Assembly: GCF_002836595.1 (NCBI RefSeq)
Contig: NZ_PJBB01000003.1
Span: forward strand, 2,851,001 to 2,915,000
DNA length: 64,000 bases
Direction of reading: 5' to 3'
Source of the DNA: Tenacibaculum sp. Bg11-29
Lineage (GTDB): Bacteria > Bacteroidota > Bacteroidia > Flavobacteriales > Flavobacteriaceae
Every line of letters begins with the position of its first letter. The first letter of the stretch is position 1. Under the pieces are notes generated by a model. It made no database searches. It worked only from the letters and a program-made list of their open reading frames with translations, and was not told the DNA's origin. A program made the translations under genes and the position numbers. Below, piece by piece: positions 33,687-42,495 of this stretch.

Positions 33687-34910
33687 TTATTTTCTTTTAA
33701 ACTGATTTATAAAAAGGTTGAAAATTCCGATTAAAAGAACACAGCTTACAATTACTAAATATTCAAAATAATTATTAGCTAAAGAAAAGTTGCCCCAAAC
33801 AACAATACCTTTATAAAATATAAATGCTTCAGTTAAAATAAAGCCTATCAAATAAATATAAACACTTTTTTTAGATAGTTGTATCAATTTAAATTGATAT
33901 AAAAAAAGTAAAATAGCAATACTAACAACCCCTAAAAATGTCCAATGTAAATATCCTATAATTAAATCAACATTTGATGAGATTACTTTTGCAAAATAGG
34001 GAGTTGACCCAATTATTTGAAATACCAATTTTAAGAAAAATAATAACCCAGTAATTTTTAATAATTGAAAATAAAATTTAGAAAAAAAGGTAATTAATTG
34101 TTGTTTAAAAGAACGTAATTCTTCTAATAAAAAATAAAAAGCAACTAGCTGAAATAGAGCGCCTAAACCAGAAATAATATAAATGGTAATAGTAGGCTTC
34201 ATCCATAATAAAGAAATACCGAAAGTTAAAAGAACGCCACTATTTAGCAACCAAAAAAATGATTGAAACGTTTTCTTTGTAAGTGTAATTTTTTGTTGCT
34301 CTAAAATGTATAAGAAAATTCCTAATAAAGCTAAAATAAACCAACCATTGTATTGAAAGTGAAGATAAAAATAAATGGCATTTCTATATAAATCAGAATC
34401 ATTTCCTACAGTTTTTATAATAATACCTAAAGCCCAAGGACCAATACTCGAAATAATCATGTACCATAATGCAACACGAATACACTTATAAGAATTTGTT
34501 TGCTTGTATGATATTGGAGTATATTTAAAAATAAAATAAGCAAAAAAATAAGAAGCTATTAAAAAAAGCGTAGAGAATACAATAGAAAATAGTGCATATC
34601 CTGTAAAAGGAAAACTAATTAACATACCAATAATGGTAAGTTGTGTAGCCCAAAATAACCGTTTGTATTTAATATAAACATTTGTTTTACTTAAATACAT
34701 TTTAAAAATAAGTGTAGTTAAAGCAGTATAAATCCAACCTAATAAGGCAACATGAGAATGTGAGTGTACTGTAAAACGATAGTTTATAGGCAAATCTATT
34801 ATTGAAAAAAAACGAAGCAACACCCCTAAAAAGGCAATCATAAGAAAGTATGCTAACCCAATTTTAATATGTTTTTGTAAGAAGATTAATGAAGGTATTT
34901 TTCCTTTCAT
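33687..34910 (-). CDS. Twelve-segment membrane protein, heme-copper-oxidase/NnrS-like
   Basis: This 407-residue protein has about 12 membrane segments and histidines in positions reminiscent of heme-copper oxidase subunit I: 'RFTVHSHSHVALLGWIYTALTTLIF', 'FYLHFQYNGWFILALLGIFLYIL' and 'LIIGYLHWTFLGVVSIAILLF'. No CuB-type His cluster typical of oxidases is complete, so it may bind heme without being an oxidase, like NnrS. It ends 47 bases from the Rrf2 start and lies 25 bases after the 194-residue hydroxylase gene on the same strand. Link to NO or nitrite response is inferred from place only. Confidence 0.6.
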   Translation of the reverse strand: MKGKIPSLIFLQKHIKIGLAYFLMIAFLGVLLRFFSIIDLPINYRFTVHSHSHVALLGWIYTALTTLIFKMYLSKTNVYIKYKRLFWATQLTIIGMLISFPFTGYALFSIVFSTLFLIASYFFAYFIFKYTPISYKQTNSYKCIRVALWYMIISSIGPWALGIIIKTVGNDSDLYRNAIYFYLHFQYNGWFILALLGIFLYILEQQKITLTKKTFQSFFWLLNSGVLLTFGISLLWMKPTITIYIISGLGALFQLVAFYFLLEELRSFKQQLITFFSKFYFQLLKITGLLFFLKLVFQIIGSTPYFAKVISSNVDLIIGYLHWTFLGVVSIAILLFLYQFKLIQLSKKSVYIYLIGFILTEAFIFYKGIVVWGNFSLANNYFEYLVIVSCVLLIGIFNLFINQFKRK

Positions 34911-34935
34911 AGATTAAATTATAGATATTCGTGGT

Positions 34936-35520
34936 TTAACGAGCATTGTTAATCATTTCAATAATTTTGTCATTAGGTATAACATCTATCGTTAAATTAA
35001 TACGATCGAAGGTTCCTTTATTAATAACGCGGTGAGAGTCAGATAAACGTAAATACCAACACTCCCCAACTTTCATTTCTACTAATTTATTATTCAAGAA
35101 GAATTCAACACCATCATTATTATCTATAGGAATGGTAAGTCGAATCATCGATTTTTCTTCTTCTAAAGCTAAAGTAGGATCTGTATGTTCTTTAACAACA
35201 GAATCTGGAGCTAAAAATAATAACCTTACCAAATTTACAGTTGTATATTCACTAAATTGGTTAACAATACTTTTTAAATAAGGTGATTTTTCTAAGTTTG
35301 GTGTATTCATCCAATCTGTCCATGAACCATCAGCATAATCATTTGCAGGCGGAGGGAAGGGGAGTGATTTATCAACTAAATGTGCAGGACCACGTAATGA
35401 AATAACTTTATAATATTCGTAATTTCCTTGTTTAAAAGCATTTGCTTCTTTAAGCATTTTTTCTACATCAAACTTAAAAGGTAATCGTATTCTATCTTTA
35501 AAATGTTGCTTTGTCTCCAT
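34936..35520 (-). CDS. Aspartyl/asparaginyl beta-hydroxylase-family protein 1
   Basis: This 194-residue protein belongs to the Asp/Asn beta-hydroxylase (2-oxoglutarate Fe(II)) family. The iron-binding HxD is in 'VVKEHTDPTLALEEEKSMIRLTIPI', and the distal His is in 'LRLSDSHRVINKGTFDRINLTIDV'. It shares the fold and several blocks with its upstream neighbour. It starts 19 bases after that gene and ends 25 bases before the NnrS-like gene, so the three form an operon. Substrate is unknown. Confidence 0.85.
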   Translation of the reverse strand: METKQHFKDRIRLPFKFDVEKMLKEANAFKQGNYEYYKVISLRGPAHLVDKSLPFPPPANDYADGSWTDWMNTPNLEKSPYLKSIVNQFSEYTTVNLVRLLFLAPDSVVKEHTDPTLALEEEKSMIRLTIPIDNNDGVEFFLNNKLVEMKVGECWYLRLSDSHRVINKGTFDRINLTIDVIPNDKIIEMINNAR

Positions 35521-35539
35521 AAGTTTTTATAATTACCGT

Positions 35540-36259
35540 TTAAATAATGTTTAGGTTATCTAATTTATGCTGTAGTTCATTAATCAATTGTTTCGCAGCG
35601 GGTTCCTTACTACGTTTTAATTCTTCAATAACTTGTCTAATAGTTTCAGGAGAATCATTTTCTTTGGGTATAGGTTTAAAACTGTCTTTAGGAGCTAATG
35701 AAAAGAATAATTCATCTGTCCATTTATTTCTAATTAAATCTATTACTAAATGAATACGGTCTTCTTGTCCTGTATTTTTAACAGAATGCACGTAATTTAC
35801 ATTGGTATACCAGCATTCACCAGGTAACATTGTTAATTGGGTATTATCTAAAATAAATTGAACACCAGAATTGGTAATAATTGGTATGTGTAAACGGAAA
35901 TTACCGTCTTCGTAGCCTAATTCATAATCTCTATGGGATTTAATTTCTGCACCAACATTAAGTCGTAAAATACGTGCAGTTAGTATAGTGCATTTAAAAG
36001 AATTTATAACTTCTTTAAAATAGTGACATTTTTTAAGAATTGAGGTTTCTGATATTATTGAAGTGGCTGTAGATAAGGCAAATATATTAGACTCTTCACC
36101 GTTATGAGCATATAAAGAAATAGCTTTCCAGTCTCCATTATAGCCATCGGTGTTAAAATGAGAAACCCAGTTTTTATCAAGAATTAAAGATAAATCACTT
36201 ATCAACTTTTTTATGTTAAATTGAAAAGGTAGTTTTAAAAATTTTGTATTATTTTGCAT
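35540..36259 (-). CDS. Aspartyl/asparaginyl beta-hydroxylase-family protein 2
   Basis: The 239-residue protein is a paralogue of the next gene. The HxD iron ligand pair is in 'AEIKSHRDYELGYEDGNFRLHIPI' and the distal His in 'TNVNYHSVKNTGQEDRIHLVIDLI'. It has a C-terminal extension with a conserved-looking helix (SPETIRQVIEELKRSKEPAAKQLINELQHKLD). It is the first gene of the three-gene reverse operon. Two adjacent hydroxylases with different tails suggest two substrates or a heteromeric enzyme (inference). Confidence 0.85.
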   Translation of the reverse strand: MQNNTKFLKLPFQFNIKKLISDLSLILDKNWVSHFNTDGYNGDWKAISLYAHNGEESNIFALSTATSIISETSILKKCHYFKEVINSFKCTILTARILRLNVGAEIKSHRDYELGYEDGNFRLHIPIITNSGVQFILDNTQLTMLPGECWYTNVNYVHSVKNTGQEDRIHLVIDLIRNKWTDELFFSLAPKDSFKPIPKENDSPETIRQVIEELKRSKEPAAKQLINELQHKLDNLNII

Positions 36260-36532
36260 TAGTAATCTTAATATTTTAAGAATTATTCAAGCAATTTTGT
36301 ATTATTTGTACCATTTTTACAAAATAATTAATTGTAGGAAATAGTATTTTTTCACAAAATTAATAAAAGCGCTTGGTTAACTACTAAAATAGCAAATTTT
36401 TATACATAATTGGAGTTTACAATCTATAAAATAGTATTTTAAAACTATTGGTAACAAACACTTCTTCATTAAATTTAAGAGTAAGTTGTTCTTCATGTAT
36501 TTATTTTACTTGAATATAAATTTGGATTCCGT

Positions 36533-37531
36533 TTATTCTAATTTACATTTTAACTCTATGTTAGGTTCTATAAAGTAGGTAAAAAGGATAGCTTTATTTT
36601 TAAAAGGTTGTTCTAAAGTCATTTTTAGAGGAAGTGTTAAGGAAGATTCACTTCTGTTTAACCAAATATTATTATAAACATGAACTTGTGTATCTAATAT
36701 CATACGATCATATTTACTCATATCTAATGGGGCTAAATCTATTTTTTTATCAGGTAATTGTAACGGAATAGGTTGCTCTTTTTTATGTAATGAGATTGAT
36801 TCTCTTACATTTAAAATAGTAGCTATATTATGTTCCTGATAGCTTGAGTTTGTTTCAGGTTTATTTGAAAGACTCATGTTTATAAGCACATTTTCGGGAA
36901 TTAAGGCAACTTCTTTGTTAAATTGAGGAAGTAAGTTATAAAGTATAGGAACATAGCTTTCTCTATAGAGTAAGGCATCAAGAGTTTCACTAAAAAGAAT
37001 ATGAAACTTAGTAGCTTTTGGAACTTTAAATGTTACTGCATCTGCTAAATGAAATTCTTGAATGTATGTGGTTAAATTTAATGAATGAATTAATTTTTTA
37101 GCAGATTCAAGTGATGCTTTATTTATTTCTAATAAAGAAAATTGTATTTCTTCAGGAGAAAAATGAGGTGCTATTAAAGTTATAAATGGCGCATACGGTC
37201 CACAGCCTGCATAAAAAAAATGGATAACCTCATTAGGATATTCTTTTTGTTTTTCTTTAATAGCTAAGATAACAGCATTTAAAAATTTAACAGTTCTCTT
37301 ATAATCTAACAAACATTGTGCTGCATGATTTAACCCTAAAGCTTTTCCTTTAGAAGAAGGAATCGCTGCTAAATGTTCAATTTTAGTATCAAAACCAGTA
37401 ATTTCTGTAAGTTTTTGAAAATGAAGATGAATATCGTTTAATCCTTTTTCTACTTTAACTTGCTCAAGTGATGGTTCTAATAATGATAGTGTTATTTCTT
37501 TTATTTCAGCAATTATTTGTTTATTATTCAT
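36533..37531 (-). CDS. SAM-dependent methyltransferase-like protein
   Basis: This 332-residue protein has a Rossmann methyltransferase core: motif I 'VIHFFYAGCGPYAPFITLIAP', an acidic end of strand 2 in 'FSLLEINKASLESAKKLI', and 'DAVTFKVPKATKFHILFSETLDALLYRESYVPIL', which resembles the double-E loop of protein arginine methyltransferases. A beta-rich C-terminal part follows, also PRMT-like. It lies 35 bases after the ankyrin gene on the same strand. The substrate is unknown; a protein or peptide target fits the fold. Confidence 0.65.
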   Translation of the reverse strand: MNNKQIIAEIKEITLSLLEPSLEQVKVEKGLNDIHLHFQKLTEITGFDTKIEHLAAIPSSKGKALGLNHAAQCLLDYKRTVKFLNAVILAIKEKQKEYPNEVIHFFYAGCGPYAPFITLIAPHFSPEEIQFSLLEINKASLESAKKLIHSLNLTTYIQEFHLADAVTFKVPKATKFHILFSETLDALLYRESYVPILYNLLPQFNKEVALIPENVLINMSLSNKPETNSSYQEHNIATILNVRESISLHKKEQPIPLQLPDKKIDLAPLDMSKYDRMILDTQVHVYNNIWLNRSESSLTLPLKMTLEQPFKNKAILFTYFIEPNIELKCKLE

Positions 37532-37566
37532 GCTACTATATATTAATTATTTCTGAATAATTATTT

Positions 37567-38901
37567 TTAATATGTATGTGCTACTTGAGTAGCTTTAAAA
37601 TCGCGAGATATTTTTAAAGGTTTAAAAGTATCTTTATCTTGTAGTTCTTTTAATAAAGTTTCCATAGCAATAGTATACTCACTAGTATTTTGTTCTTCAT
37701 CAGGTAAGCTACAATGTTCTTCATAATAATGATGAATATAGCCCTCTTGGAGAAAACAAACCCCTTGATACTTAAAATCTCCGGTATTGAATTTTAAATT
37801 TTCAATGGCATCTTTTTCATTATAAAATTCAGGATATTTGTTTTGATATTCTTTTAAAGTTTTTTTAAACGCTTCTTCCGAATTTAAAGATATTGAGTTT
37901 CCTTCTATTGTTAAAATATAAAATGTTTCGTTTTGATGCTTCTTTGCAAAATCTTTTATAGCGTTCTTTAATTGATTTGTTAATTTAGGTATTTCAAATT
38001 TTTCTTCTTCGCCTGAGTCAATTAACTTATTTAGCTTTTCTAAATCAATATGTTGCTCGCCGTATAAGCTCCTAAATAAATCGCTATATTCATTAGTTTT
38101 ATCATATGCAGCACCATTTTTTATAAAGAAAGCAGCTCTAGCTTCGTTTATTGAATAGTATAATGGAACTTTACCATCGTTATCTAAAATTTTAAAGTCT
38201 AGACTATCGTGTTTAACTAATTTTTTTAAAGGATTTATACTATCTGAAGCAGCAGCATGATGAAGTACTGTTTTACCATCTTTATCTTGAATATTTATGT
38301 TTGAAGTAGCTTTAACTAGTTCATCTGTTAATGTATTCTGTTCAACTGCACTTGTTAAAAGTAAATTATCTTTACTATCTTTTATATCAGGATTAGCTCC
38401 GTTCGCTGTAAGGAATTCAACCAATTTTTTTGAATAAACAAAACTATCTTCAACAGCAAATAGAAGGGAAGTGATTCCTTTAACATAATTTGAGTCGTAT
38501 TTATTATCAATATTAGCACCATTTTTTAATAAGAATTCAGCACATTCTATTTCATTATTATAAATGGCATCATTAAAGGGAGTTACTTTTTTGTTATCTT
38601 TTATATCAACCAGTGCACCATTCTCAATCAACATTTTTACTATTGAAATAAATCCTTTTTTAGCAGCCTTATGAAGTGCGGTTGTTCCGTATTCATCTTT
38701 TATGTTAATATTAATTTTATGCTCAATAAGTAATTTAATAAGTTCAGTATTTTTATCATTCGTAGCATAATGAAGCATAGATTGATTGGCATCAATGACC
38801 CTTGTTATATTTACATTTTCTCCATTAATGAGCGCTTGTTTAATTTTTGTAATATCACCATTTAGTATTGCTTTGAAAACATCAATGCTATTTTCGATCA
38901 T
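37567..38901 (-). CDS. Ankyrin-repeat protein with C-terminal DUF4303-like domain
   Basis: The 444-residue cytosolic protein has seven or eight ankyrin repeats in residues 1-270 (for example 'NINIKDEYGTTALHKAAKKGFISIVKMLIENGALVDIKD'). A C-terminal domain starting near 'KNAIKDFAKKHQNETFYILTIEGNSISLNSEEAF' resembles the DUF4303 group found in immunity-type proteins. It has no signal peptide. It is upstream of the methyltransferase-like gene. It might be an immunity or scaffold protein; no partner toxin lies next to it. Confidence 0.75.
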   Translation of the reverse strand: MIENSIDVFKAILNGDITKIKQALINGENVNITRVIDANQSMLHYATNDKNTELIKLLIEHKININIKDEYGTTALHKAAKKGFISIVKMLIENGALVDIKDNKKVTPFNDAIYNNEIECAEFLLKNGANIDNKYDSNYVKGITSLLFAVEDSFVYSKKLVEFLTANGANPDIKDSKDNLLLTSAVEQNTLTDELVKATSNINIQDKDGKTVLHHAAASDSINPLKKLVKHDSLDFKILDNDGKVPLYYSINEARAAFFIKNGAAYDKTNEYSDLFRSLYGEQHIDLEKLNKLIDSGEEEKFEIPKLTNQLKNAIKDFAKKHQNETFYILTIEGNSISLNSEEAFKKTLKEYQNKYPEFYNEKDAIENLKFNTGDFKYQGVCFLQEGYIHHYYEEHCSLPDEEQNTSEYTIAMETLLKELQDKDTFKPLKISRDFKATQVAHTY

Positions 38902-39081
38902 GCTTTTATTTTTTTAAGTAAAGAGATAATTTATATCCTTTAGATATCAAGAAAAAAAGGATTAAATGTATTTAAAACTTAACTAAGATTTATAATTATA
39001 CGATAGCTTAAGTTTTACATTTTATAAATGTAAAGTATAATTTAGAAAGAACAAAAGAAAGAGGAAAAGTTAAATACAGTA

Positions 39082-39123
39082 AAAGCCAATATTTATTTTA
39101 TAAAGAAAATAAATATTGGCTTT
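39082..39123 (-). terminator. Terminator of the SDR gene
   Basis: A perfect 18-base inverted repeat (AAAGCCAATATTTATTTT and its complement) with a 6-base loop, 23 bases after the SDR stop codon on the reverse strand and followed there by TTTTA. Confidence 0.8.
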
Positions 39124-39145
39124 AGTCGCTAGATTATAATAAAAT

Positions 39146-39871
39146 TTATGGTTGTTGTTTAGTTGCTGCAATAACAATTTCTCTAATATTTACACCTTGT
39201 GGTTGTTTATAAGCATACCATATTGCATTAGAGATATCATTAGGGTTTAATACTCCTCCCATATCATTTTTCCAAGCTTCATAACCATTTTTAATTTCGT
39301 TAGAAGTTGTATGTGATAATAATTCTGTTTCTACTGCACCAGGCGCAATAGTTACCATTCGAACATTTGCAGAAGCAGCTTCTTCACGAGCATTCTCTGT
39401 TATAGCATGTACTCCAAATTTTGTTCCGCAATATGCAGCATGGTTGGGGAATGTTTTCCTTCCAGCAATAGAGCTTATATTGATAATTGTTCCGCTTTGG
39501 TTTGCTTTCATTTTTGGAAGCACAACTTGCATACCATTTAATAAGCCAAGAATATTTACATCAAACATTTTTTTCCACTCCAAAGGATCCTGTGTTGCTA
39601 TATCTCCTAAAAGCATTAAACCTGCATTATTAATTATACAATCTGCATTTCCAAATTGTGTCTCTGCCTTAATAACGGCATTCTTAACAGCATTAATATC
39701 TGTAACATCAACTTTTTCGCATAAAGCATTAGGTAAATTAAATGCTTTAATTATGTCTATACGTCTAGCTAACAATAAAAGAGGATGTCCTTTTTTTGAA
39801 AATAATTTTGCGGTAGCTTCACCTATTCCAGAACTTGCCCCTGTAATGATAATCAATTTTTTATTTAACAT
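39146..39871 (-). CDS. Short-chain dehydrogenase/reductase (SDR)
   Basis: The 241-residue classical SDR has the cofactor motif TGASSGIG (residues 10-17), NNAG (81-84), serine in 'INISSIAG' and catalytic Y147/K151 in 'YCGTK'. An arginine after the second strand (LLARR) suggests NADP(H). It matches the YdfG-like serine 3-dehydrogenase/NADP-dependent group in length, but substrate cannot be assigned. It is divergent from the LysR regulator with 137 bases between, the common arrangement of a regulator and its target. Confidence 0.92.
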   Translation of the reverse strand: MLNKKLIIITGASSGIGEATAKLFSKKGHPLLLLARRIDIIKAFNLPNALCEKVDVTDINAVKNAVIKAETQFGNADCIINNAGLMLLGDIATQDPLEWKKMFDVNILGLLNGMQVVLPKMKANQSGTIINISSIAGRKTFPNHAAYCGTKFGVHAITENAREEAASANVRMVTIAPGAVETELLSHTTSNEIKNGYEAWKNDMGGVLNPNDISNAIWYAYKQPQGVNIREIVIAATKQQP

Positions 39872-40008
39872 TTATGTGTTTTTTATTATAGTTAATTTAA
39901 ATGATGTTTTTGTTGTAATTCCTTTGATTACATTTGTTAATGCAAATTTATAGTGTTGATTGGATTAATGGAAATACTATTTTTTTATGTTAATCATAAC
40001 TTTTAATT

Positions 40009-40893
40009 ATGGATGGAAGATTGTTGAAATTTTTTATAGCTGTTTATGAACAGAAAAATTTAACACGAGCAGCAAAGCAATGTTTTGTATCACAACCAAA
40101 TATTTCAAATGGAATAAAGCAACTGGAAGAAGAACTAGGTCAAATACTTTTTGAGCGTCATAAAAAAGGAGTTGAATTAAAAACAGAAGCACATTATTTA
40201 TATCCAATTGCTAAGCGTTTGGTAGGGGAGTTAAATTCTTTAAATAGTATTTTTAATGAGCAAGAATTTAAAAATAAAATTAAAATAGGTGTCGCTGATG
40301 GTTTACCACAAGAACATAAGCAGCAATTTTTTAGAACTGTATCTAATCTATGTGAATCTATAGCATGGACGACAAACGGGATTGGAAGAGAAAATGAAAT
40401 AAATCTATTGGTTAGAGAATGGAAGAATGAAGAAGATTTATTCTTACCACTTTGGAAAGAAGATTATGTATTGTGTATTCCAAATGGGCATCATTTACTA
40501 AATAAAGAGGTTATTAATTTAAAAGATTTAGAAAAAGAAACCTTTATTCATTGTCCATCATGTGAAGCACATCAACAGTGTTTATCTATTTTAAATAATG
40601 AAACTAATAAAATGGTAACAGTTGCTAATTGTTCTTCAAAAACAGAAACTTTAACAATGCTTATGGCTGGTTTAGGTGTTACTTTTTTACCTAAAGCATT
40701 TGTTGATGGTTGGTATGGTTTTGAAGTGAAAAAATTTAAAGGGCCAAAATATTTTAGAGAAGTTGGTTTATCATATCCGAGAAAGAGTTTAGGGAACCCT
40801 GCAATTTTAAAAATTATTGAATACTTTTCAAAGAATGAATTAAAAGTGAATAAGTTTGAAGATTTTGGATATTATCTGAAAACTAATTTATAA
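40009..40893 (+). CDS. LysR-family transcription regulator with OxyR-like cysteine spacing
   Basis: This 294-residue LysR regulator has the N-terminal winged helix (AAKQCFVSQPNISNGIKQLEEELGQILFER) and a periplasmic-binding-like sensor domain. In the sensor domain, 'HCPSCEAHQQC' places C182 and C191 nine residues apart after a His, the spacing of the OxyR redox pair, with C185 between. 'MLMAGLGVTFLP' is the following conserved block. It is divergent from the SDR gene and probably controls it. Redox sensing is an inference from spacing only. Confidence 0.88.
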   Translation: MDGRLLKFFIAVYEQKNLTRAAKQCFVSQPNISNGIKQLEEELGQILFERHKKGVELKTEAHYLYPIAKRLVGELNSLNSIFNEQEFKNKIKIGVADGLPQEHKQQFFRTVSNLCESIAWTTNGIGRENEINLLVREWKNEEDLFLPLWKEDYVLCIPNGHHLLNKEVINLKDLEKETFIHCPSCEAHQQCLSILNNETNKMVTVANCSSKTETLTMLMAGLGVTFLPKAFVDGWYGFEVKKFKGPKYFREVGLSYPRKSLGNPAILKIIEYFSKNELKVNKFEDFGYYLKTNL

Positions 40894-40925
40894 ATTTTAG
40901 AGTAGGAGTAAAGAGAGTATTAATT

Positions 40926-40979
40926 TTTACTTAGCTATTTTCATAACCACTTTACTAACCTTTTTTCTAGCTAAGTAAA
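40926..40979. terminator. Bidirectional terminator between LysR and CopD-like genes
   Basis: Inverted repeat TTTACTTAGCTA / TAGCTAAGTAAA with a 30-base loop, between convergent genes and flanked by T and A runs. Confidence 0.6.
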
Positions 40980-40985
40980 TTTAGT

Positions 40986-41465
40986 TTACTTAATTAAAAA
41001 CCATCCATGACTACCAGCAACAGCTCCTGCGGTGGTTATTAAACTTAGTATAAGTAATACCCAATGAGCTCTGTGCATAAATGAAAATGTTTTTTCAGGA
41101 TTCTTTTTAGCATATTTTTTGAATAATTTATGCAATACAAGAGGCTCTAAAACATACAAAACTAATGTAAATAGTATCCAAACTAAAGTCATTGCGTGTA
41201 TCCACCAAAATCTATAATCAAAGTATCTGTCCCAGGCATTAAGTTCGTACAACATGTAAAACCCTGTTAAAGCTGTTAGTAATGTTGTGACTTTAGCCTG
41301 TGTTGCGAATCTTCCTTCTATTTGTTCAAAGGTATTTATTTGATCTTCTTTTGATTTTAGTTTTTTAATAGCAGGAATGATAACTGTAGTAACCATAGAT
41401 ACTCCACCAATCCATAATATAACTGCAATTATATGTATTACTCTAGCAAGAGTGAATTTTTCCAT
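40986..41465 (-). CDS. Small four-segment membrane protein (CopD/DUF2269-like)
   Basis: The 159-residue protein has four membrane segments with histidines in the first (ARVIHIIAVILWIGGVSMV), third (FWWIHAMTLVWILF) and last pair (FMHRAHWVLLILSLITTAGAVAGSHGWFL). This is the pattern of CopD-like or small heme-binding membrane proteins. No neighbours on its strand. It might bind heme or copper. Function unknown. Confidence 0.7.
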   Translation of the reverse strand: MEKFTLARVIHIIAVILWIGGVSMVTTVIIPAIKKLKSKEDQINTFEQIEGRFATQAKVTTLLTALTGFYMLYELNAWDRYFDYRFWWIHAMTLVWILFTLVLYVLEPLVLHKLFKKYAKKNPEKTFSFMHRAHWVLLILSLITTAGAVAGSHGWFLIK

Positions 41466-42063
41466 TTTTTTCCATTTTTTAGAAACCTTTTGTATAAAAT
41501 ACGAGGGTTAATTTATGAATCTCAAAAATAATTAAAACGATACACTTTAGTGTGTTTTATTTTAATTTATAGAGAATATTATTTTGTTGTTGCATAAGCG
41601 AAAAGTGTAAGTAATTATGGTGTAAGGCACATTTTTATATGTAAACTAAATAGCAGTTAAAAAAACTACATTTTAATCATACCAATACTTAAAAATAGAA
41701 TTATAAGAAATTAATAAGTTGTAAATAAGGTTTTTGAAAGGAATTAGGCAATAATATAAAAAAAACACAAATTTATTTTTTTATAAAGAAAAAGTGATTA
41801 TATTTACAGCACAAATGACAATTTAGAATTTTCTTCTTCTTTGTAAAATAAACTGTCATACTTGTATATATATAGATTTCTTAATCTGTATAATGAAGTA
41901 TACCTATTCGGGATTTTCTCCCAGTAAAACACGTTTATTTTTTTTAGTTTAGAGAATTATCTATTGTTGTAGAGAGTTAGTTTTATGTTTGTATAATACT
42001 AGTTACGCTATGCATAAAGCAAAAGGAAAATTTAAAAATTATTAATTAAAAAGAACAAACATT
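41466..42063. other. Long AT-rich non-coding region upstream of hcp/tssD
   Basis: About 600 bases without a credible gene. It contains a TATATTTA -7-like element near 41798 and several runs of A and T. The length suggests a promoter with a long leader for the type VI genes, but no clear operator was found. Confidence 0.4.
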
Positions 42064-42454
42064 ATGGGATCATTTAGAGCATCATTAGAGTTAGGTAAAG
42101 AATTTGACGTATTAGCAACAGAATACGCTTTTAGTAGAGATACTGATAAGAAAGGTAAAATTGCATCTAATGTTTACGGAGGAAGAATCAATGTAACAAT
42201 AGAGTCTACAGCAGATTCATCTGTAATCGAAGCGATGTTAAATAGCCAATTTAAAGCTATTGAAGGAAAAATCATTTTTAAGAAATCTGAAGAAGATTCA
42301 AAAATGAAAGAAGTTGAAGAATGCGTATATCGTATATTATAAAGAAACTTTAAACGTAAACGGAGACGTACCAATGACTATTAATTTTACTATTTCAGCA
42401 GAAGAAATGACTATTGGTAATGCAGCTATCGACAACCGTTGGCCAGTAGCATAA
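42064..42454 (+). pseudogene. tssD: Hcp/TssD type VI secretion tube protein, interrupted by a +1 frameshift
   Basis: The first 87 or so residues are a clear Bacteroidota TssD (Hcp): 'SFRASLELGKEFDVLATEYAFSRDTDKKGKIASNVYGGRINVTIEST' and 'IEGKIIFKKSEEDSKMKEVE'. At about 42318 the frame slips by one: the original frame ends at 42340 after 'ECVYRIL', while the +1 frame continues without a break as 'NAYIVYYKETLNVNGDVPMT' and 'INFTISAEEMTIGNAAIDNR', then WPVA and stop at 42452-42454. This restores the expected TssD end and about 130-residue length. It may be a real inactivating indel, a sequencing error, or (less likely) programmed frameshifting. A terminator follows. Confidence 0.85.
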
Positions 42455-42466
42455 ATATTATTTTAG

Positions 42467-42495
42467 AAAGAGCAAATCTTATGGGTTTGCTCTTT
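42467..42495 (+). terminator. Terminator after hcp/tssD
   Basis: Perfect 10-base stem AAAGAGCAAA / TTTGCTCTTT with a 9-base loop, 13 bases after the restored TssD stop. Confidence 0.75.

Noticed and set aside
37567..38901. Ankyrin protein as a secreted effector
   Set aside because: No signal peptide or secretion tag is visible and the C-terminal domain resembles immunity-type proteins.
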